Source: Euzebyales bacterium (lineage in GTDB: Bacteria; Actinomycetota; Nitriliruptoria; Euzebyales; JAHELV01). From it: a DNA stretch of 64,000 bases. Positions 41,082 to 50,110 of this stretch are shown here, piece after piece (the first letter of the stretch is position 1; each line of letters begins with the position of its first letter). The position numbers and the translations under genes are program-made. The stretch is taken from NCBI GenBank assembly GCA_036374135.1, contig DASUUK010000112.1:33280-97279 (forward strand). The letters run 5' to 3'. The notes under the pieces are model-generated. The model was not told the DNA's origin. It ran no database searches and saw nothing but the letters and a program-made list of their open reading frames with translations.

Positions 41082-42527
41082 TCAGCCCGCGAGACCCACC
41101 AGCGCCGACGTCAGGCCGGCGACCATCACCAGCAGGGCCAGCTCGATCAGCCCCAGCCAGCGCAGGTGACCGACGAGCCGGTGCTCGGGGTCGTTGCGCA
41201 GAGCCGGCACCACGACGAAGTGGTTGTAGGCGCCCATGACACCGACGACTGCGACCACCGCGACCTTGGCGAGCAGCGCGCGGCCGTAGCCGGTCGTCCA
41301 CAGTGCCGACACCGCGTCCAGCCGCACAGTCGCCAGCGCCACACCCGCCGCCGCGGCGAACCCGACCCCGACGGCGGCCGCGACTGAGAACCGCGCGCTG
41401 ATCAGACCCGCGCGCGCCGGCCGGCCCGAGCCATGGCGTGCCCACAGGGTGATGACGAGGCCCAGCAGTCCGCCACCCCACGCGGCGGCCGCCGAGACGT
41501 GCGCGACGACGGCCCCGACCGCGATCGCCCGCGGCTGTGCCGTGGCCGCGTGGCCCACGAGCGTGAACGACGCGATGATCAGCAGCGCCCCGGCGACGGC
41601 GGCGGGCGCTGCTGCGATCCGTCCGCCGGCCGACAGCGGACGGGGGTGGGCCACGATCGCGCGCGGAGGCCTCAGCACGTCGACCGCCGCACCGGCGATC
41701 GGCGGCGCGGATGCACACAGCGCACGGCGCAGCCCGCCCAGACCGACAGCCAGCATGGCCGCGCCCGCCATGCGCAGGCCCTCACCCAGCGCCCAGCTGC
41801 CCTGCAACGTCGTCGCCATCGCGTCGACAGCCACGGACCATCCGCCCGCGGCCCGGGCGGCGCGCACGACCACCTGCGCGACGACAAGGGCGGCCGTCAA
41901 CGCCGCCACCCTGCCCGTCAACCGTGTGAGGCGCCGGGCCTCGCTACGAGGTCCCTCCCAGACGGCGACGAGGAACACGAGCAGGCCGACCGCCGCGAGC
42001 GCCGTGCAGTACAGGACCGCCCGCACGGCCCGGTCGATCCCGCCGATCCCGGCGGTCGGATCCGCCTCCAGCGCGCGATCGAGCGCGGGTGCGCGCGCGT
42101 CCCCGTTGGTCTGCGCGGCCGCGGGCCCGGCGTCCTGCACCGCGGCGGGCGCACGTTGCGCCGGTGCCGCTGCCGGGACCTCGAACCCGAAGGTGTCGCG
42201 AACGGGGTGACCGTCACCGGAGTGCACGGCCCACCGGACGCCGTACCGCCCGCCATCGAGGGGCTCGGCTGGGCGGACGGTGATCACCTCGGCCTCGACG
42301 TCGACGTCGGACGCGACGACCGCCCCCGTGGCGTCGAGGATCTCGACGCCGTCGCCGGCCAACTCGATCGGCCGGTTGAAGGTCAGGGTCACGGTGTCGA
42401 GCGGCCCGTCGGCGGTCTCACCCTCCGCGGGATCGCTCGATTCGAGGCCGGTGTGGGCCCATGCCGGGGTCGCCAGCACCAGCAGCGCGGCACAGATGGC
42501 CACGACCAGACCTGCGAGACGGCTCAC
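41082..42527 (-). CDS. CopC-CopD fusion, copper transport
   Basis: This 481-residue protein starts at GTG 42527, with GGAGGAT upstream. It has a signal peptide (LAGLVVAICAALLVLATPAWA), then a CopC domain that begins with the copper-binding His at the mature N terminus (AHTGLESSDPAEGE) and contains VHSGDGHPVRDTF, then eight CopD-type helices (from about residue 170). CopC binds periplasmic or outer-face copper; CopD is thought to bring it into the cell. The nearby copper-using oxidase and ctaG make a supply role plausible. Confidence 0.87.
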   Translation of the reverse strand: MSRLAGLVVAICAALLVLATPAWAHTGLESSDPAEGETADGPLDTVTLTFNRPIELAGDGVEILDATGAVVASDVDVEAEVITVRPAEPLDGGRYGVRWAVHSGDGHPVRDTFGFEVPAAAPAQRAPAAVQDAGPAAAQTNGDARAPALDRALEADPTAGIGGIDRAVRAVLYCTALAAVGLLVFLVAVWEGPRSEARRLTRLTGRVAALTAALVVAQVVVRAARAAGGWSVAVDAMATTLQGSWALGEGLRMAGAAMLAVGLGGLRRALCASAPPIAGAAVDVLRPPRAIVAHPRPLSAGGRIAAAPAAVAGALLIIASFTLVGHAATAQPRAIAVGAVVAHVSAAAAWGGGLLGLVITLWARHGSGRPARAGLISARFSVAAAVGVGFAAAAGVALATVRLDAVSALWTTGYGRALLAKVAVVAVVGVMGAYNHFVVVPALRNDPEHRLVGHLRWLGLIELALLVMVAGLTSALVGLAG

Positions 42528-42678
42528 GCGACATCCTCCGGTCGACGTGATGGCGTGCCGAGCGATCGGACCGCCGCACACCGATGCGACCGCTCGCAGT
42601 AACGTCCGGTCGACCCTAGCGGCGGAGGCACGCTGACGGCTTGCCCGTCCGGCCACCGTCGGGCACCCGACGGGCGAC

Positions 42679-42728
42679 CCGCTCACCCCTGCACGGTGAC
42701 GAGCCGCTCACCCCTGCACGGTGACGAG
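42679..42728. repeat. Tandem 25-bp duplication at the end of the DUF3037 gene
   Basis: The 25-base unit at 42679-42703 is repeated exactly at 42704-42728. The copy inside the gene encodes the last residues (LVTVQG) and stop; the other lies just past the stop, so the protein is unchanged. It is most likely a replication-slippage event. Confidence 0.9.
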
Positions 42729-43088
42729 CCGCTCGAACAGCCGGGACAGCTCGGCCCCGGGATCCTCGGTCAGGCCGGCATGGATGACGCCGGGCTGCAC
42801 CACGGTCGACCGCGGTGCCGCCAACCAGCGGAAGCGGGGCCCGATCGCCAGCGCCGCGGCAGGCCCCTCGCCCAGGCAGGTGGCGTCGATGGCCTCCAGC
42901 GCAGCCTCGACGGCCGCCACGTCGACGTCCGGGGCGAGCATGCGCAGCCGGTCCGGGTCGACGTGCCAGCGTGCGGCGAGAAAGCCCCTGTGCTGGCTGT
43001 ACACCATGACGCCGACGTTGATGCACTCGCCGCGGTCGACCCGCGGGACGGCGCGCAGGACCACGTACTCAAACGGCGCGCGCGTCAT
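42708..43088 (-). CDS. DUF3037 protein
   Basis: The 126-residue protein matches DUF3037: FEYVVLRAVPRVDRGECINV, then GVMVYSQHRGFLAARW, and RFRWLAAPRSTVVQP. The family's role is unknown. It is almost always next to a HipA-like kinase gene, as here, where its ATG overlaps the stop of the upstream gene (ATGA). The pair looks like a two-component unit, perhaps regulatory or toxin-antitoxin-like. Confidence 0.8.
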   Translation of the reverse strand: MTRAPFEYVVLRAVPRVDRGECINVGVMVYSQHRGFLAARWHVDPDRLRMLAPDVDVAAVEAALEAIDATCLGEGPAAALAIGPRFRWLAAPRSTVVQPGVIHAGLTEDPGAELSRLFERLVTVQG

Positions 43089-43843
43089 GCGGGCGGCTCC
43101 GGCAGCCACGCGTCGCGGCCGCGCAGACGCGCCGCGAGGAAATCGACGTAGGCGCGACGCGTCTCCGCAACGCTCCCTTGCGCCCCGTCCGTGGCCAGCC
43201 AGACGTCGGGCACAAGGCCGACGACCTCCTCGAGCACGTCGGTGGTCACACGGGTCGCGAGGTCCGCGTCGGCCTCGGCGATCCCCCCGGCGTAGATCGC
43301 GAGGACGTGGTCGGCCGTGTCGTAGGGCTGCGCGGCGAAGCGTTCGGGCGTCGTCCACGCATGGTGGAAGTACAGGGCGGCGCCGTGGTCGATCGCCCAC
43401 ACGCGACCGTGCCAGACCAGCAGATTCGTGTTGCGCCAGCTGCGATCGACGTTCGCGACGAAGGCGTCGAGCCAGAGGATGCGCGCGGCGACCGCGCGGC
43501 CGGGGGCGAACGACACGCCGTCATAGCCCAGGGCGCCCGGCAGGAAATCGATCGCGAGGTTCAGGCCGGCGCTGGCGACCAACAGGTCGCGCACCTCGGG
43601 GTCGGCCTCCCGCCGACCGATCGCGTCGTCGAACGCGATGGTCTTGAGCTCCGGTACGGCGATGCCGAGGCGGCGCGCCAACTCGCCGACGATCACCTCC
43701 GCGACGAGCACCTTCGGGCCCTGTCCGGCGCCCCGGAACTTGACCACGTACGTGCCCCGGTCCTCGGCCTCCACGATGCCGGGCAGTGATCCGCCCTCAC
43801 GCAGCGGTGTGACGTAGCGCAGGGCGACGGTCGACTCGAGCAC
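43085..43843 (-). CDS. HipA-like kinase-fold protein
   Basis: This 252-residue protein resembles the C-terminal kinase domain of HipA. GTYVVKFRGAGQGPKVLVAE supplies the ATP-binding Lys, ARILWLDAFVANVDRSWRNT the catalytic Asp and Asn region, and GRVWAIDHGAALYF the DHG metal motif. HipA toxins phosphorylate glutamyl-tRNA synthetase, but shorter relatives that pair with DUF3037 are not known to be toxins. There is no HipB-like antitoxin gene. The start ATG 43843 is clear. Confidence 0.78.
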   Translation of the reverse strand: MLESTVALRYVTPLREGGSLPGIVEAEDRGTYVVKFRGAGQGPKVLVAEVIVGELARRLGIAVPELKTIAFDDAIGRREADPEVRDLLVASAGLNLAIDFLPGALGYDGVSFAPGRAVAARILWLDAFVANVDRSWRNTNLLVWHGRVWAIDHGAALYFHHAWTTPERFAAQPYDTADHVLAIYAGGIAEADADLATRVTTDVLEEVVGLVPDVWLATDGAQGSVAETRRAYVDFLAARLRGRDAWLPEPPA

Positions 43844-43927
43844 CCGTGCAGCCTATACATCCGCGCTACGCGACCGGCCGCCGCCCGCTCGGGAGCCGTG
43901 TCGCCACGACGTGGTGGCCCGGTGGCG

Positions 43928-44251
43928 CTAGGCCTGCAGCGCCGCCGCCACCTCGGCGAGCCGGTCGCGGCGCAACCGGAACCACGCCCACTTGCCACGC
44001 CGCTCGCGATCGAGGATGCCCGCGGCCACCAGCTGGGACAGGTGGTGACTCGTGGTCGACTGCGACCGGCCGAGCAACTCCGGGAAGTCACACGCGCACA
44101 CCTCGCCGTCCGCGGCCGTGGCGATGATCGACAGCAGCTGCAGACGCGTGGGGTCGGCGAGCGCCTTGAGGGTGTCCGCCAGCTCGGCGGCGCGATCGCG
44201 ATCCATCGCAGCGGTCAGCGGCGGGCAGCAGGTGGCGGACACGATGTCCAT
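43928..44251 (-). CDS. arsR: ArsR-family metalloregulator
   Basis: The 107-residue protein is a winged-helix repressor: ALADPTRLQLLSIIATAADG, the metal-binding CACDF box (GEVCACDFPELL), and the recognition helix QSTTSHHLSQLVAAG. An extra Cys pair occurs near the N terminus (SATCCPPL). Binding of As(III) or a related metalloid to these Cys residues releases it from DNA. It diverges from an arsI-type gene, with a palindromic operator 7 bases before its start. Confidence 0.87.
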   Translation of the reverse strand: MDIVSATCCPPLTAAMDRDRAAELADTLKALADPTRLQLLSIIATAADGEVCACDFPELLGRSQSTTSHHLSQLVAAGILDRERRGKWAWFRLRRDRLAEVAAALQA

Positions 44252-44258
44252 GCCTTCA

Positions 44259-44276
44259 TATTGACACCTGTCGATA
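44259..44276. promoter_or_regulatory. ArsR-type operator palindrome
   Basis: TATTGACA and TGTCGATA flank a 2-base centre and are inverted repeats with one mismatch, close to known ArsR sites. It lies in the 72-base gap between the divergent arsR and arsI genes. Another symmetrical TCGA-N6-TCGA follows at about 44291-44306. ArsR probably controls both genes from here. Confidence 0.6.
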
Positions 44277-44323
44277 CGGCGCGCTATCATTTCGACAGTC
44301 ATCGATCTGAAAGGTACCACACC

Positions 44324-44761
44324 ATGCGACTCCAGCTCGCGCTGAACGTCGAGGACCTCGACGGTGCCGTCGACTTCTACAGCAGGATGTTCGACACCAC
44401 GCCGACCCGCCGCCCCGGCTACGCCAACTTTGCGATCGACGAGCCGCCGCTCAAGCTCGTGCTGTTCTCCGACGCCGGCCCCGCCGGATCCATCAACCAC
44501 CTGGGCGTCGAGACCGAGACCCCGGCCGAGGTCGTCGACGCCGAACAGCGGCTGTCGGGCGCCGGCCTCACGACGACCGGCGTCGACGACACCGAGTGCT
44601 GCTACGCCCAGAAGACCGAGACGTGGCTGAACGGCCCGGACGGCACGCGCTGGGAGTGGTACGTCCGCAAGGGCGACAGCGACCAGTTCACCAACGTGGT
44701 CGTCAACGCGGACGCGTCAGTGGCCGAGGGCTGCGCGTCGGGGTCGTGCACGTGCTGCTGA
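44324..44761 (+). CDS. arsI: ArsI/CadI-family glyoxalase-fold protein (C-As lyase-like)
   Basis: This 145-residue protein has the vicinal-oxygen-chelate fold (LQLALNVEDLDGAVDFYSRM, SINHLGVETETPAEV) and the vicinal Cys pair C92-C93 (TECCYAQK) with Lys97, which bind trivalent organoarsenicals in ArsI. ArsI cleaves the carbon-arsenic bond of methylarsenite. The C terminus adds a Cys cluster (CASGSCTCC) that could bind more metal. The gene is divergent from arsR. CadI proteins of unknown chemistry are the alternative name for the same family. Confidence 0.83.
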   Translation: MRLQLALNVEDLDGAVDFYSRMFDTTPTRRPGYANFAIDEPPLKLVLFSDAGPAGSINHLGVETETPAEVVDAEQRLSGAGLTTTGVDDTECCYAQKTETWLNGPDGTRWEWYVRKGDSDQFTNVVVNADASVAEGCASGSCTCC

Positions 44762-44843
44762 TCGCAGGCGGCGACATCCCTGACCGGTCCACGGCGTCGC
44801 GTCCCGTCGCCGTGGACCGTCGTCGCCTGCATCGCCCGCCCGG

Positions 44844-45726
44844 TCACGGGCGGTCGGCGATGGGATAGATGCGCCGGGGTTGCCCGCTGCGATGCCCACG
44901 TAGATGCGGTCGGCGTCGGTCGCCGTCGCCACCGCGCATGAGGTTGCGCTCGTCCCGCCACGCGCTGAGGTGCACGTGGCTGCCGTTGCCCACCGTGCCC
45001 TCGATCGTCACCGGCGCGAACGACACGTCATAGCCATGACGGCGCGCCACACGTACGACCGTGGCGCGCAGCAGGCTGTGGCGGTCGGCGGCCTGCACCG
45101 GTGACGCGGGGGCGATCGAGATCTCGTACTGACTCGGCGTGTACTCAGGATGGATCTGCTGCACCGCGATGCCCTGCGCCCGGAGCACGGAGACCAGGTC
45201 GACCGTGAAGTCGCCTGCGTCGAACAGCGCGCGGGCGCCGTATCCGGGACCGCGGTGCGCGGGCCGACCGTCGGCGTCCAGCAGGTTGAACTCGACCTCG
45301 AACGCCGTGCGGAAGGACAGCCCGTCAGCGGCGGCCCGGTCGACGGCAGCCGACAGCGCCGCGCGGGGACAGCCCGACATCGGCTGCAGATCCTGCAAGT
45401 CCTGGTTGACGGGCGCCCACGCCCACCCGAGCGCGTCATCGAGCACCACCACGACGTTCGGATCGGGACGCAGCCGCATGTCGCCTGTTGGCGAGTCGAA
45501 GCCCGGACTGGAGGCGATCTGATCGTCGACCGTGAAGACGGTCGACACATAGGACATCCCGACGCCGTGGCGGACCGCATCGGCGAACCGTTCGACGGGG
45601 ACGCCCTTGATCCGGGTCACGCCCGCCAGATCCACGAACGTGCAGGCCACGAGACGCACGCCAGCCTCGGTCAGCGCCGCCTGCGCCTTCCGCCGCAGCC
45701 GGGTCCGCCTCCGTGGTCCCCACCAT
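44844..45726 (-). pseudogene. Decayed glutamine synthetase-family gene
   Basis: Most of a GS-family enzyme can be read: RLVACTFVDLAGVTRIKGVP, RLRPDPNVVVVLDDALGWAW, HPEYTPSQYEISIAPASPV and VGNGSHVHLSAW. Two lesions are seen. At the 5' end the natural opening (ATG at 45726, MVGTTEADP) lies in a different frame from LRRKAQAALTEAG, so one base has been gained. At the 3' end the reading leaves the family right after RDERNLMRGGDGD; the last 120 or so residues with the catalytic Arg and NREA segment are missing. The same frame stays open, so a truncated product may still be made. Intact relatives ligate ammonia or amines to glutamate. Confidence 0.75.
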
Positions 45727-45895
45727 GGCGCCGCAGGCCAGGCACGGCGCGCGAACCCTGTCAATCGGCATCGGACCGGCGGGCCGCGAATGAAAATGCG
45801 ATCCGACCATTGCTGCTCCGACATGTTGGCAACGACCCGTCCATGCGGCACGCTCAGGACGGAACTGAAACGGCCCGGCCCAGGAGCCTCAGACG

Positions 45896-46648
45896 ATGCG
45901 GATCGCACTGTTCGCCACGTGCCTGGCCGATACGATGTTCCCCGACGTCGCCAAGGCGACGGTGCGGCTGCTCGAACGCCTTGGCCACGAGGTCGTGTTC
46001 CCCCTCGAACAGACGTGCTGCGGTCAGATGCACGTCAACACGGGCTACCAGCGCGAGGCGCTGCCCCTGGTCCGCCGCTACGTCGACGTGTTCGAGCCCT
46101 TCGATGCGATCGTCGCACCATCCGGGTCGTGCGTGGGATCGATCCGTCACCAGCACGCCACGGTCGCGCGCAACTTCGGTGACGACGCGGTCGCCGAGCG
46201 CGCCGAGGCGTTGGCCGCACGCAGCTTCGAGCTGTCGGAGCTGCTGGTCGACGTGCTGGGTGTGGTCGATGTCGACGCACACTTCCCACACCGCGTGACG
46301 TACCACCCGACCTGCCACTCGTTACGGATGCTCCGGGTCGGCGACCGGCCCCTGCAACTGCTGCGCGCGGTCGCCGGCATCGACCTGGTCGAGCTCCCGG
46401 CTGCAGACGAGTGCTGCGGGTTCGGCGGCACGTTCGCGATGAAGAACGCCGACACCTCGACCGCGATGCTGGCCGACAAGATGCACAACGTGCTGGCCAC
46501 CCACGCGGAGTTCTGCAGCGCCAGCGACAGCTCCTGCCTCATGCACATCGGCGGCGGCCTGTCACGCCTGCGCACGGGTGTGCGCACCGTCCATCTGGCG
46601 CAGATCCTGGCAGGGACCGAGAACCAGCCGTGGGAGGTGCCGGCGTGA
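45896..46648 (+). CDS. lutA: L-lactate oxidation subunit A
   Basis: The 250-residue protein has two CCG domains typical of LutA, with iron-sulfur ligands in EQTCCGQMHVNTGY and ADECCGFGGTFAMKN plus matching Cys and His upstream. With LutB and LutC it oxidises L-lactate to pyruvate. ATG 45896 is used. The gene overlaps lutB as GTGA. The degenerated glutamine synthetase gene lies divergently just upstream. Confidence 0.9.
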   Translation: MRIALFATCLADTMFPDVAKATVRLLERLGHEVVFPLEQTCCGQMHVNTGYQREALPLVRRYVDVFEPFDAIVAPSGSCVGSIRHQHATVARNFGDDAVAERAEALAARSFELSELLVDVLGVVDVDAHFPHRVTYHPTCHSLRMLRVGDRPLQLLRAVAGIDLVELPAADECCGFGGTFAMKNADTSTAMLADKMHNVLATHAEFCSASDSSCLMHIGGGLSRLRTGVRTVHLAQILAGTENQPWEVPA

Positions 46649-48150
46649 ACGAGAGTGGTCCGTTCCACCTTGGCGAGGACCCAATGACGCCGCCGGCACC
46701 CCGTGGTGTCGGGCACCTGCGCGGTGACGAGTCCTTCCAGACGGCAGCGCGCCTGGCTCTGGCCAACAGCCAGCTGCGGCGCAACATCGGCAAGGCCACC
46801 GGCACGATCCGCGCCAAGCGCGCCGACGTCGTCGGTGAGGTCGACGACTGGGAGGAGCTGCGCGAGGCCGGTCGTGCGCTGAAGGCATCGACCATGGCGC
46901 GCCTGCCGGAGCTGCTGACCCAACTGGAGGATCAGGTCACAGCGGCCGGCGGCACCGTTCACTGGGCTCGCGACGCGGTCGAGGCCAACACGATCGTCGC
47001 CGACGTCGTCCGGGCGACCGGCAGCGACGAGGTCGTCAAGGTCAAGTCGATGGCCACCCAGGAGATCGGGCTGAACGAGGCGCTGGCCGACGCGGGCATC
47101 ACCGCGATCGAGACCGATCTCGCAGAGCTGATCGTCCAGCTCGGCGACGACGCACCGAGCCACATCCTCGTGCCGGCGATCCACCGCAACCGCGCGGAGA
47201 TCCGCGAGATCTTCCTGCGCAAGATGCCGGGCGTCGATGCCGACCTGACCGACGAGCCGCGTCGGCTGGCGATGGCCGCCCGCGCGCACCTGCGTCGCAA
47301 GTTCCTGTCGGCCCGGGTCGGGGTGTCCGGCGCGAACTTCGCGGTCGCCGAGACCGGCACGTTGTCGGTCGTGGAGTCCGAGGGCAACGGGCGGATGTGC
47401 CTGACGCTGCCCGAGACGCTGATCACGGTCATGGGCATCGAGAAGCTGGTGCCCACCTGGCAGGACCTGGAGGTGTTCCTCCAGTTGCTGCCGCGGTCGT
47501 CGACCGGCGAGCGGATGAACCCCTACACGTCGATGTGGACCGGCGTGCACCCCGGCGACGGCCCCCAGGAGGTGCACCTGGTGCTCCTCGACAACGGCCG
47601 CACCGCGGCCCTCGCCGACGAGGTCGGACGCCAGGCACTGCACTGCATCCGCTGCTCGGCATGCCTGAACGTGTGCCCTGTCTACGAGCGCACCGGCGGA
47701 CACGCCTACGGCTCGGTGTATCCGGGGCCGATCGGCGCGATCCTGTCGCCGCTGCTGACCGGAGTGGAGGACAACGCGTCACTGCCGTTCGCGTCATCGC
47801 TGTGCGGCGCCTGTTACGACGTGTGCCCGGTCAAGATCAACATCCCCGAGGTGCTCGTCCACCTGCGGGCCCGGCACGTCGAGGAACGGCGCGCCACCCG
47901 CATCGTCCCCAATGCTGAGGAACTGGCCATGGCCGCGGCAGGCTGGGTCATGGCCGACCCGCGCCGCTACGCCGCCGCGCAGCGCGCCGCCAGGCCGGGT
48001 CGCATACTCGCCGGGGGCCGCGACCGCATCCGCGCGTTACCGCCGCCGCTGTCGGCCTGGACGGCGAGCCGCGACGCGCCGAAACCCCCGACCGAGACGT
48101 TCCGCGACTGGTGGGTCCGCACCCGCGGCGGTGCCGGGGGCACGGCATGA
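46645..48150 (+). CDS. lutB: L-lactate oxidation iron-sulfur subunit B
   Basis: This 501-residue protein has an N-terminal LUD domain (KVKSMATQEIGLNEALADAG, GANFAVAETGTLSVVESEGN) and a C-terminal 4Fe-4S region with CIRCSACLNVCPVY and SLCGACYDVCPVKINIPE. It starts at GTG 46645, overlapping the lutA stop. It transfers electrons from lactate oxidation towards the quinone pool. The fold order and length match the LutB family. Confidence 0.92.
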   Translation: MNESGPFHLGEDPMTPPAPRGVGHLRGDESFQTAARLALANSQLRRNIGKATGTIRAKRADVVGEVDDWEELREAGRALKASTMARLPELLTQLEDQVTAAGGTVHWARDAVEANTIVADVVRATGSDEVVKVKSMATQEIGLNEALADAGITAIETDLAELIVQLGDDAPSHILVPAIHRNRAEIREIFLRKMPGVDADLTDEPRRLAMAARAHLRRKFLSARVGVSGANFAVAETGTLSVVESEGNGRMCLTLPETLITVMGIEKLVPTWQDLEVFLQLLPRSSTGERMNPYTSMWTGVHPGDGPQEVHLVLLDNGRTAALADEVGRQALHCIRCSACLNVCPVYERTGGHAYGSVYPGPIGAILSPLLTGVEDNASLPFASSLCGACYDVCPVKINIPEVLVHLRARHVEERRATRIVPNAEELAMAAAGWVMADPRRYAAAQRAARPGRILAGGRDRIRALPPPLSAWTASRDAPKPPTETFRDWWVRTRGGAGGTA

Positions 48151-48797
48151 GCTCCCGCGAGGAGGTGCTGGCGCGGATCCGTGCGGCGCTCGGTGACGAC
48201 GCCGGCGCGCACGTCGATGTGGCCCGTGACTACGCGCGGGAGCGAGCCGATGCACCGACGGGCGACGCCCTGCTCGACCTGCTCGACGAGCGGCTGGTTG
48301 ACTACCGCGCCCACGTTCGCCGGGCGACGACGGACGACCTCGCCGACGCGGTCGCTCAGGCGGTCCGCGACGGACTCGAAGGGTCCGATGCGGAGTCCGA
48401 ACCGCGGATCGTGGTGCCGTCGGGCCTGCCCGCGGACTGGACGTCCGCGATCGATGGCGACGTGGTCATCGATGACGGCCTGTCGGTCGACGTCCTCGAT
48501 CGCTGCGACGGGGTCGTCACCGCCGCTGCTGTCGCGGTCGCCGAGACCGGCACCATCGTGCTCGACGGATCGCCGGATCAAGGCCGGCGCGCGATCACCC
48601 TGGTCCCCGACCTGCATGTCTGCGTCGTCGCTGCGGACCAGATCGTCACAAGCGTCCCCGAGGGCGTTGCCCGGCTCGACCCGACCCGCCCGCTGACCTG
48701 GATCAGCGGCCCTTCAGCCACCAGCGACATCGAGCTCAACCGCGTCGAGGGCGTTCACGGCCCCCGCACGCTCCAGGTGGTGCTCGTGGCTGACTGA
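48147..48797 (+). CDS. lutC: L-lactate oxidation subunit C
   Basis: The 216-residue LUD-domain protein resembles LutC: SREEVLARIRAALGD at the start, VTAAAVAVAETGTIVLDG and LTWISGPSATSDIELNRVEG near the end. The ATG overlaps the lutB stop (ATGA), giving a compact lutABC operon. No lactate permease or LutR-type regulator gene is adjacent, so regulation cannot be inferred. Confidence 0.9.
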   Translation: MSSREEVLARIRAALGDDAGAHVDVARDYARERADAPTGDALLDLLDERLVDYRAHVRRATTDDLADAVAQAVRDGLEGSDAESEPRIVVPSGLPADWTSAIDGDVVIDDGLSVDVLDRCDGVVTAAAVAVAETGTIVLDGSPDQGRRAITLVPDLHVCVVAADQIVTSVPEGVARLDPTRPLTWISGPSATSDIELNRVEGVHGPRTLQVVLVAD

Positions 48798-48923
48798 GGC
48801 GAGGGCGACGCCACGACGTGCCTTCCCTGGGAGCAGGTTCTGCCTACCCTGCCACCGGGTGATTGAGATGCGGCGTCCCCGACGTTCGATCCTGGACCGT
48901 CGACCCACCGGTAGGTTGATCCT

Positions 48924-49205
48924 GTGACCGACGACGACGCGCTGCAGGAGTACCTCGCGAAGCGGGACCTCGACGTGTCGGGCGAGCCGGGCGGTGGCGA
49001 GCCTGGCGACCATCCGCGATTTGTCACCCAGCGGCACGATGCGTCGAGCCTGCACTTCGACTTCCGGCTCGAGGTCGACGGCGTGCTCAAGTCATGGGCG
49101 GTGCCCAAGGGCCCGTCGACCGATCCGCGCGACAAGCGGTTGGCGACACCGACCGAGGACCGGCTGAATCGGGCGGGTCCGCGGTGGACCCTCCGGGTCT
49201 GTTGA
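48924..49205 (+). pseudogene. Truncated LigD 3'-phosphoesterase domain
   Basis: The first 78 of 93 residues match the phosphoesterase domain of DNA ligase [21 protein letters not shown] gives His38, His44, Asp46 and Arg48, and [20 protein letters not shown] follows. The sequence then leaves the family right after TPTED, where the next metal-site His should be, and stops. Intact domains trim 3' ends during non-homologous end joining. With half of the manganese site missing, activity is unlikely. No other LigD part or Ku gene is nearby. Confidence 0.7.
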
Positions 49206-49263
49206 CATCGGCCCTACGCTGTGGCCGGGGTGCGGAGCCGACGAACGTTGCGGAGGCGGCGGG

Positions 49264-50064
49264 ATGGCCCAGTCACCGGATCACGTGCACTCCGAGGAGT
49301 GGGCGCGGATCCTCGAGCACGGCGATCACTTCCGCCACCACCGGCGGTGGTTCCGGCTCCTGCCGTCGGACCCACGCTGCGAGCTGTGCCTCGCGCCGTT
49401 CTCCGGCGCCGGGGGCATGATGCTCCGCCTGGCCAGGGGCATCCGACCCTCGCGGCTCAATCCGCGGTTCTGCAACGACTGCGAGTTGCTGGGCGACGAG
49501 TTCCCTGGCGGCGCCGAGACCCAGGTCGCCATGCTCTTCGTCGACATCCGCGGGTCGACGACGCTCGCCGAGGACATGACCCCCGGAGCGTTCTCGGTCG
49601 TGATCGACCGCTTCTACCGTGGGGCGACCGACGTGCTCATCGATGCCGGAGCCTTGATCGAGAAGCTGATCGGCGACGGTGTGACGGCGATCTTCGCTCC
49701 GGGGTTCTGTGGCGACGCGTACGTGCGGCACGCGGTCGACGCCGGGCGGCGGCTGCTCGCGATCGGAGCCGACGCGTCGGACCGCCACGTCGCCGTGCAG
49801 GTCGGGGTCGGGGTGCATGCCGGTCGCGCCTTCGTTGGCGCCGTCGGGACGTCGGGAGGCATGACGACGATCTCCGCGCTGGGCGACACCGTCAACGTCG
49901 CGGCCCGGCTCGGATCGCTCGCCGGGCCCGGCGAGATGCTCGTCAGTGACGCCGCATACGCCGCCGCCGGCTTCGACGACGGACATCCCGCGCGACAGCT
50001 GCAGCTGAAGGGGCGCGTGGCACCGATCGGCGTACGGCTGATGACCGCGTCCCACGTCGGCTGA
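49264..50064 (+). CDS. Class III nucleotidyl cyclase
   Basis: This 266-residue protein has a class III cyclase domain (about 85-260): AMLFVDIRGSTTLAED with the first metal Asp, KLIGDGVTAIFAP with the second, GVGVHAGRAFVGAVG and SALGDTVNVAARLGSLAG with the transition-state Asn and Arg. The N terminus has a CELC...CNDC cluster (about 40-75) that may bind zinc or iron-sulfur. GGAGG precedes the ATG at 49264. The next gene encodes a cNMP-binding membrane protein, so the product is probably cAMP used locally. Confidence 0.87.
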   Translation: MAQSPDHVHSEEWARILEHGDHFRHHRRWFRLLPSDPRCELCLAPFSGAGGMMLRLARGIRPSRLNPRFCNDCELLGDEFPGGAETQVAMLFVDIRGSTTLAEDMTPGAFSVVIDRFYRGATDVLIDAGALIEKLIGDGVTAIFAPGFCGDAYVRHAVDAGRRLLAIGADASDRHVAVQVGVGVHAGRAFVGAVGTSGGMTTISALGDTVNVAARLGSLAGPGEMLVSDAAYAAAGFDDGHPARQLQLKGRVAPIGVRLMTASHVG

Positions 50065-50110
50065 CGGCCGTGGAGCCCATCCCGCCCCGGTCACGCAGGT
50101 CGGTCGTCAC

